Shown here: positions 58,577 through 64,000 of the stretch, piece after piece
Layout of the letters: every line of letters starts with the position of its first letter
Numbering within the stretch: position 1 is the first letter of the stretch
DNA from: Methylocapsa sp. S129
GTDB taxonomy: Bacteria; Pseudomonadota; Alphaproteobacteria; Rhizobiales; Beijerinckiaceae
NCBI RefSeq assembly: GCF_009765995.1
Contig: NZ_LMUI01000011.1
Span: 366,285 to 430,284, forward strand
Reading direction: 5' to 3'
Length of the DNA: 64,000 nt
The notes under the pieces: model-generated
Database searches by the model: none
What the model saw: only the letters and a program-made list of their open reading frames with translations
Told to the model about the DNA's origin: nothing
Made by a program: the position numbers and the translations under genes

Positions 58577-60553
58577 TTGCTTTTGACGATTGCTGAAGGC
58601 GTCGAACTCCAGAACGGCGTCATGGTGGCGACCGATAATTGTCCGTGGTTGCGCCTCAGCGTCGACGCCAGCCGTCTTGCCGGCCGATGGGTCAGGTTGA
58701 CCTATGTTTCGGGCCTGCTCGAGCCGCTCGCGCGCCCTGTCCTGCGGTGCTTCGTCGGCGATTCTCATACCGATGAAATCCTGCCCGCGGCGCTGTTTGG
58801 GCGCGCGATCTGGCTCGGCCGAATTCCCGAGGGGACGACGGCGATCTGGATTTCGCCGACCAACCAGCCCGGGCCCTTCGCCTTCGCGATCGAGAAGCTG
58901 CGCGTCGAGACGCGCGCGCGCCTGCTTTGGCGCGTTTTCTGGCGGGAGCCGGGCCGTGCCTGGGTATGCCTGTGGGCGCGCGTGATCGGCATGCGTCATC
59001 TCGCCCAGTTGCAGGTGAAGCGGACCCTCGGCGCGACGCCGCTGCGACATTATGACCGCTGGCTCAGGGCGCGCACGCGGCCGTTCGATCCTGGCGGCTT
59101 CGACCGGCAGGGGCCGAGCGCGGGGCGAAAGCCGCATATAAGATTCGTCGCGCCGTTCAGCGCGGCGGCCAAGCCCGGCGTCCTCGCGCTACTGGCCCAA
59201 TTGTCAGCCCAGCCCTATCCGCATTGGTCGCTCGCTGTCGTTGGCGCTGAGGCCGCCGATTTCGCTAACGCGAACAGGGACGTTCATCGCCTTTTGTTTG
59301 TCGCGCCGGGCGCCTCGACGCTTGGCGATCTCAGGGATGACGATTTCGTCGCGACGCTCGCGCCGGGCGACCTCGTTCCCGATTACGCCTTGACGGCGCT
59401 GGCGCGGGCGGCTGGCGATCATCCGGAAATCGACGTTTTTTATGGTGACGAAGATTCGATCGACGGGCGCGGCAGGCGCGCCGCGCCCTGCCTCAAGTCC
59501 GATTGGAGTCCAATGCCTTTTTTGGCCTCCAGCGCGATTGGCGCGCCATGCATGGTCAAGGTGAGGACGGCGAGAAAAAGCGCGGAGGCGGGGGTCCTGT
59601 CCGGCGCGCTGGCTTGCAACCCTGGCGCGGTCCGTCACGTTCGCCGGGTGCTGCGCACGCGCGCTTGCGCCGAGCCGTGCGCTGCAAACACGCCAGCCGA
59701 AACCCGCGAGACTCCCCTTGAGAGCCCCAGCGGCGCCCCGCGCGCCTCGATCATCGTCGCGACGCGGGACCGGCTTGATCTGTTTGCGCGCTGCATCGAG
59801 GGGCTGAAATCGGCGACCCGGCTTGGCGGCGCGGAAGTCCTCGTCGTCGACAATGACAGCGCGCGCGACGACACCAAGGCCTATCTCGCCGATCTGGCGC
59901 GCGACGCAAGGTTTCGCATATTACACATGCCGGGCCCGTTCAATTTTTCGCGACTTTGCAATCAGGGCGCCGCGGCGGCGCGCGCCCCCGTTCTCGTCTT
60001 CCTCAACAACGACACCGAGATCATCGACGAGACATGGCTCGACATTCTGCTTGCCTTCACGGCCCATTCCGACGTCGGCGCCGTCGGGGCCAAGCTCCTT
60101 TACCCCAACGGGCGCGTCCAGCACGCCGGCGTGGTTTTGGGGATCGACGGCCGCGCCGGCCATTTCGAGCGCGGAATCGCGGCTTCCGATCCCGGCTATT
60201 TCGGGCGCCTCAATATGCCGCACCCGGTTTGCGCGGTGACGGCGGCGTGCCTAGCGGTCGAGGCGAAGAAATTCTTCGCCGTGGGCGGCTTCGACGAGGT
60301 CAACCTGCCTGTCGAACTCAATGATGTCGATCTCTGCCTGCGCCTCAACGAACGCGGCTGGAAGACTTTATGCGCGCCGGCGGCGCAGCTCATCCACCGC
60401 GAATCGGCCTCGCGCGGCGCCAGCGTGCGGCCCGACGAGCGCTATGGGGCGCAGCATGACTACTTTCGCGCCCGCTGGCTCGCCGTCCTGCGCGACGATC
60501 CATACTTCCATCCCGGCCTCTCCCTTGACGTCCTGCACCCCGCATTGGGATAA
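58577..60553 (+). CDS. Tandem GT2 glycosyltransferase with degenerate first domain
   Basis: 658 residues. After an N-terminal region of 190 residues come two GT-A-like parts. The first (about 195-335) keeps AQPYPHWSLAVVG, FYGDEDSID and the KSDWSP segment but lacks the usual N-terminal PVYN strand and DHDD metal motif, so it is probably inactive. The second (about 390-640) is complete: ASIIVATRDRLDLFARCIEG, FNFSRLCNQGAAAARAPVLV, FLNNDTEIID (metal Asp) and FAVGGFDEVNLPVELNDVDL. The start is TTG at 58577 with GAGGA upstream. Divergent from rfbB; sugar unknown, rhamnose possible. Confidence 0.88.
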   Translation: MLLTIAEGVELQNGVMVATDNCPWLRLSVDASRLAGRWVRLTYVSGLLEPLARPVLRCFVGDSHTDEILPAALFGRAIWLGRIPEGTTAIWISPTNQPGPFAFAIEKLRVETRARLLWRVFWREPGRAWVCLWARVIGMRHLAQLQVKRTLGATPLRHYDRWLRARTRPFDPGGFDRQGPSAGRKPHIRFVAPFSAAAKPGVLALLAQLSAQPYPHWSLAVVGAEAADFANANRDVHRLLFVAPGASTLGDLRDDDFVATLAPGDLVPDYALTALARAAGDHPEIDVFYGDEDSIDGRGRRAAPCLKSDWSPMPFLASSAIGAPCMVKVRTARKSAEAGVLSGALACNPGAVRHVRRVLRTRACAEPCAANTPAETRETPLESPSGAPRASIIVATRDRLDLFARCIEGLKSATRLGGAEVLVVDNDSARDDTKAYLADLARDARFRILHMPGPFNFSRLCNQGAAAARAPVLVFLNNDTEIIDETWLDILLAFTAHSDVGAVGAKLLYPNGRVQHAGVVLGIDGRAGHFERGIAASDPGYFGRLNMPHPVCAVTAACLAVEAKKFFAVGGFDEVNLPVELNDVDLCLRLNERGWKTLCAPAAQLIHRESASRGASVRPDERYGAQHDYFRARWLAVLRDDPYFHPGLSLDVLHPALG

Positions 60554-60625
60554 GCGGCGATGGGCGAGACGGGGGTCTGCTGAAATGCGCGACGCGCGTC
60601 GCGTCACTGGCGGTTTGTCCCGATC

Positions 60626-62956
60626 ATGGCGAGAAAGGCGAAAAGCAGCGTGGACGCGACCCCGTCGGCCGGCAATGCGGTCGCCGTCAAGAGCGGGAAA
60701 GGCGGCGCGCTGACATCAGGCGACGCGCCGCGGCCGATCGTCGTGGTGCTCGGCATGCATCGCAGCGGCACGTCGCTTTGTTCGCATATCCTGAGCATGC
60801 TTGGCGTCGATATGGCGGATGAGGTTGGCGTCAATCTCGGCAACGATGCGGGCCATTGGGAGCGCTGGGAAATCGTCGCGTTCCAGGACGAGATCCTGAA
60901 TTTGCTGGACCGCGGCTATTCGACGCACCAGCACGATTTCCCGCTCCCCGGCGCCTGGTGGGCCGAGCCGAAGGTGCGCGACGTCCAGGCCAGAATCGAG
61001 AATTTTCTCACCGAAAAGATGAAAACCAACGCTCTTTTCGGCTTCAAGGACCCGCGCACGGCGCGTCTGCTGCCGCTCTGGCTACAGATTTTCAGGAATT
61101 TGAACCTCGCGCCCAAATTCATCCTGTGCCTGCGGGCGCCCAGCCAGATCGCCCGCTCCCTGCAGCGGCGCGACGGCCTCGACCCCGCCGCCGGCGAATA
61201 TCGCGCGCTCAATTATCTCGTCGATTGCTTCCGCTACATTCCCCATCACGATGTCTGCGTGGTCGATTATGAGGAATGGTTCGAGAATTATTCGGACAAT
61301 CTCCACGGTCTGATGTATTTTCTGCATATCGAATGGGACCAGTCGGAAGCGGACCTCGGCGTCGCCGTCTCGTCGATCGTCAATCGCGACCTGCGCCATA
61401 CCGAGGAGCGGCTTGGAATCGCCCGGCAACCGCTCGTGCGCTCGTTCCACAATCTGGCCTCCGCCTTACGCAAAGATTCTTCGCGACGCGGCGAGATCGA
61501 CCGTTTCGTCAATCAATTCGTCGCCTTCCAGCAATTGCTGCAGCCGTTCGAGCACGCCCAGCGCCAGCTTGGCGCGGCCAGTCGAGAGCGCGAGCAGGCG
61601 TTGGCCGACGCGCTGGCCGTGCGCGCGGAGCTTGTGGCGGCTTTGCAGGCCAGAGCGACGGCCAGTCATCTGCATGAACAGACGCAGAGCGAAGCGCTGG
61701 CGGCCCGCGACGGCGAACTTGAGGCGGTGCGCGCGGAGCACGCCGCCGCTACGGAGCGTTCGGCGCGGAGCGAGGCGAAGCTGGCGGCGCTTGAGGCGGA
61801 GGCGCAAGCCCATGCCGCCGCGAGTCAACAGCGCGAGCGGGAGTTGAACGAGAGTCTGGCGGCGCGCGACGGCGAACTTGAGGCAGTGCGAGCGGAGCAT
61901 GCAGCCGTGGCGGAACGTTTGGCGCGGAGCGAGGCGAAGCTGGCCGCGCATGAAGCGGAGGCGCAAGCCTATGCCGCCGCGAGCCAACAGCGCGAGCGGG
62001 CGTTGAACGAGGGTCTGGCGGCGCGCGACAGCGAATTTGAGGCGGCGCGCGCGGAGCATGCAGCCGTGGCGGAACGTTTGGCGCAGAGCGAGACGAAGCT
62101 GGCCGCGCTTGAGGCGGAGGCGCAAGCCAGCGCCACGGCGAGCCAGGACCGCGAGCGGGCGCTGAACGAGGTCTTGGCGGCGCGGGCGAAACTGGAGGCT
62201 GAACTTGGCGCAGCTCGCGCGGATCTTGCCGCTGCCGAGGCGCTACTGACGGAAAAGAAAACACGGCGCGCCGCGCTTGAGGCGACTTTGGCGGCCGATG
62301 GCGCGGCGGGCCAACAGCGCGAACAAGCGCTGACCGCCACCCTCGCCGCGCGCCATGCCGAAATCGAAGCGGCGCGCGCGGCCTTGCTGGACGCCGAGCG
62401 GCGGGAGCAGGGGCTTCGGGCATCGAGCGAAGCGGCCAGAGAAGGCCTCGAAGCGCAAATTCGCACTTTGCGTGGCCAGCTCGTCGACGCCGAAGCCGCC
62501 CACGCAAAGTTAAAGGCGAATCAGCGAGGCCAAGGCGATTGGGGCGCTATCCTGCCGCGGAAGAACAGCCTGCGACAGTTGGAGCGCAAACTCATCACCA
62601 GCGGCCTGTTCGATGCCGATTGGTACAAGAGCGAATATAAGGATGTCGCCGATAGCGGCCGCTCGCCAGCCGCCCATTATCTCGAAGACGGCTATTTGCG
62701 CGGCTATCGGCCCAATCCGCTTTTCAATACGCATTGGTATCTGGAGCGCTACGAGGATGTGCGCCGTTCGGGCGAGAATCCCGTTCTCCATTATCTCACG
62801 CATGGCTATCGGGAAGGCCGCGACCCGGGCCCCGATTTCCAAACCGATTTTTATCTTGAGTCCAACGCCGATGTCCGCAACAAAGACACCAATCCGCTCG
62901 TTCATTATCTCCGCCACGGACGGCACGAAGGCAGGCTCCCTGTCCGGCCCGCCTGA
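60626..62956 (+). CDS. Sulfotransferase fused to a coiled coil and three C-terminal 38-residue repeats
   Basis: 776 residues in three parts. Residues 37-300: sulfotransferase-type P-loop domain with IVVVLGMHRSGTSLCSHILS (P-loop 45-50), GFKDPRTARLLPLW and LCLRAPSQIARSLQRRDG. Residues 310-640: long coiled coil built from three near-identical 53-residue units (LAARDGELEAVRAEHAAVAE and following). Residues 656-776: three repeats of the form FDADWYKSEYKDV...PAAHYLEDGYLRG, the same module found six times in the next gene. Probably modifies or binds a surface glycan; the repeat's role is unknown. Starts 72 bases after the GT2 gene. Confidence 0.83.
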   Translation: MARKAKSSVDATPSAGNAVAVKSGKGGALTSGDAPRPIVVVLGMHRSGTSLCSHILSMLGVDMADEVGVNLGNDAGHWERWEIVAFQDEILNLLDRGYSTHQHDFPLPGAWWAEPKVRDVQARIENFLTEKMKTNALFGFKDPRTARLLPLWLQIFRNLNLAPKFILCLRAPSQIARSLQRRDGLDPAAGEYRALNYLVDCFRYIPHHDVCVVDYEEWFENYSDNLHGLMYFLHIEWDQSEADLGVAVSSIVNRDLRHTEERLGIARQPLVRSFHNLASALRKDSSRRGEIDRFVNQFVAFQQLLQPFEHAQRQLGAASREREQALADALAVRAELVAALQARATASHLHEQTQSEALAARDGELEAVRAEHAAATERSARSEAKLAALEAEAQAHAAASQQRERELNESLAARDGELEAVRAEHAAVAERLARSEAKLAAHEAEAQAYAAASQQRERALNEGLAARDSEFEAARAEHAAVAERLAQSETKLAALEAEAQASATASQDRERALNEVLAARAKLEAELGAARADLAAAEALLTEKKTRRAALEATLAADGAAGQQREQALTATLAARHAEIEAARAALLDAERREQGLRASSEAAREGLEAQIRTLRGQLVDAEAAHAKLKANQRGQGDWGAILPRKNSLRQLERKLITSGLFDADWYKSEYKDVADSGRSPAAHYLEDGYLRGYRPNPLFNTHWYLERYEDVRRSGENPVLHYLTHGYREGRDPGPDFQTDFYLESNADVRNKDTNPLVHYLRHGRHEGRLPVRPA
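61697..62190 (+). repeat. Tandem 159-bp repeat encoding the coiled coil
   Basis: Three full copies with a partial fourth, beginning near 61698, 61857, 62015 and 62174. Each encodes 53 residues starting LAARDGELEA or close variants. Copies differ by scattered substitutions only, so copy number can change by unequal recombination without shifting the frame. Confidence 0.85.
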
Positions 62957-63020
62957 ACGGCCTTGCGCTCGCCTTATTTTCTGTGCCATTGGCTCAGATT
63001 GAGCAATCGATAGGAGTACC

Positions 63021-64000
63021 ATGCCTATTTTGCGAAACTTGTCTTTTACGGGGAAATCGAAGGGCGCTCGCCGGTTGGCCGAAGCGACCAATATTCTTCA
63101 CAACTCGCCGCTGCTGGACCCGGTTTGGTATCGTCAAAACTCTTCGGACCTTCGCGACACGCCGGTCGACGTCGCGCGCCATTATCTCGAACGTGGCGCG
63201 CGCGAAGGGCGCAACCCGCATCCTCTGTTCGACACGAAATTTTATCTCGAACAAAATCCGGATGTCGCCGCGTCAGGCGCAAACCCGCTGGTGCACTATA
63301 TCCTGCATGGCGCCAAGGAGGGCCGCGATCCGCATCCGTTGTTCGCCGCAAGTTGGTACACTGCGCAAGCACCGGAGGCGGTGGAAAATCCTCTTTTGCA
63401 CTATCTGACGAAGGGCCGTTATGCAGGAATGGACCCTCATCCTCTTTTTATGTCGGCGTTTTACCGAACGACCTTTCCAGATATCGAAGCGATCAATATT
63501 GAACCGCTTACTCATTACCTGGAGTCGGGAGCGAATAGCGGATTGAATCCGAACCCACTATTCGATTCGGAATGGTATTTAGATACGTATCCGGATGTTG
63601 CCGCTCAGTGCGTGAATCCACTCCTGCACTATCGTCTGATCGGCGCCTACGAGGGACGAAACCCGTCGCCGTATTTGAACACCGCTGAATATCTAAAAGC
63701 GAATCAGGACGTGGCGGCTTCAAAGTCGCTGACCGCGCTTGGTCATTACTTACGATATGGCGCAGCAGAAGGGCGTAGCAGGGGTGTCGCGGCGCACGAA
63801 GAAAACCCGATTGTCAGCGCTAGGAGCAATATCGCTCGTCCGTCGCGCGTACCGGCGGCGCCCCCTGCCTCTATCCACTTAACTAGCTATTTGGACTGGT
63901 GCAGATTGAATGACCCCGGCGAGGGTATCTGTACAGCACAACGACGTCAGGCTTTGATGTTCAAGTGGAAGCCAGTCATCAGCCTCGTCGTCCCTGTCTA
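63021..64000 (+). CDS. Glycosyltransferase with six N-terminal 38-residue repeats (3' end outside window)
   Basis: An open frame from the ATG at 63021 (AGGAG site six bases upstream) to the window edge, 326 codons without stop. Residues about 28-255 hold six units of consensus PLFD..WYL..YPDVA..G.NPL.HYL..G..EGR.P (for example PLFDTKFYLEQNPDVAASGA). A linker then leads to KPVISLVVPV at the edge, the first strand of a GT2 glycosyltransferase domain. A/T-rich codons increase here. The repeat matches that in the preceding sulfotransferase, so the two probably share a partner or location. Confidence 0.82.
   Translation, partial: MPILRNLSFTGKSKGARRLAEATNILHNSPLLDPVWYRQNSSDLRDTPVDVARHYLERGAREGRNPHPLFDTKFYLEQNPDVAASGANPLVHYILHGAKEGRDPHPLFAASWYTAQAPEAVENPLLHYLTKGRYAGMDPHPLFMSAFYRTTFPDIEAINIEPLTHYLESGANSGLNPNPLFDSEWYLDTYPDVAAQCVNPLLHYRLIGAYEGRNPSPYLNTAEYLKANQDVAASKSLTALGHYLRYGAAEGRSRGVAAHEENPIVSARSNIARPSRVPAAPPASIHLTSYLDWCRLNDPGEGICTAQRRQALMFKWKPVISLVVPV

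Noticed and set aside
61697-62190. Spaced repeats as a CRISPR array
   Set aside because: Units are contiguous, 159 bp long and encode an in-frame coiled coil.

Overview
The window is GC-rich chromosomal DNA from an alphaproteobacterium, most probably of the order Hyphomicrobiales (Rhizobiales). The evidence is the NepR/EcfG/PhyR general stress locus, a CarD-FdxA-helicase neighbourhood, the rsmB-heparinase-purH run, SDHAF4 (DUF1674), PmtA, and pckA together with a large ppc. A methylotroph-related family such as Beijerinckiaceae or Methylocystaceae is possible, but the window alone does not prove it. Coding density is high. There is one tRNA (Leu-CAA), and no rRNA, CRISPR array, phage or transposase.

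Layout. 1-5239: end of a branched-chain-amino-acid-type ABC importer operon (livF end, substrate-binding protein, livH, livM), tRNA-Leu, and a second inverted copy of the binding-protein gene. 5466-15511: MgtC-like protein, a small stress peptide operon, glgX, the general stress response core (ecfG, nepR, phyR), three small envelope/stress proteins, an HWE histidine kinase and an AI-2E/PerM family permease. Three perfect EcfG-type promoters (GGAAC-16 nt-CGTTT) were found here, in front of phyR, the small peptide operon and the permease, so much of this block looks like a stress regulon. 15682-26823: pckA, carD with a long histone-like tail, fdxA, a helicase gene that has lost its N-terminal half, purH, heparinase and rsmB. 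27010-36071: SDHAF4, a PheC-like binding protein, xylulokinase, patatin, GNAT and part of a urease cluster (ureD, fused ureAB, ureC). 36447-43694: dnaK-dnaJ, pmtA, pyrF, two DUF1330 genes, dapB and a Bax-inhibitor-type protein. 43869-52456: ppc, an FAD oxidoreductase coupled to a cupin remnant, small genes, LysE exporter, a WYL regulator with a clear operator, SDR and rph.

52525-64000 is a surface-polysaccharide region: a sulfotransferase-like protein, a GT4 glycosyltransferase, the complete dTDP-L-rhamnose set rfbBCDA, a GT2 enzyme with a degenerate first domain, a sulfotransferase fused to a coiled coil and three ~38-residue repeats, and the start of a glycosyltransferase carrying six copies of the same repeat. 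Sharing of one uncharacterised repeat module between a sulfotransferase and a neighbouring glycosyltransferase is the most intriguing novelty candidate, followed by the EcfG-driven small peptide operon and the decayed Suv3-like helicase behind purH.
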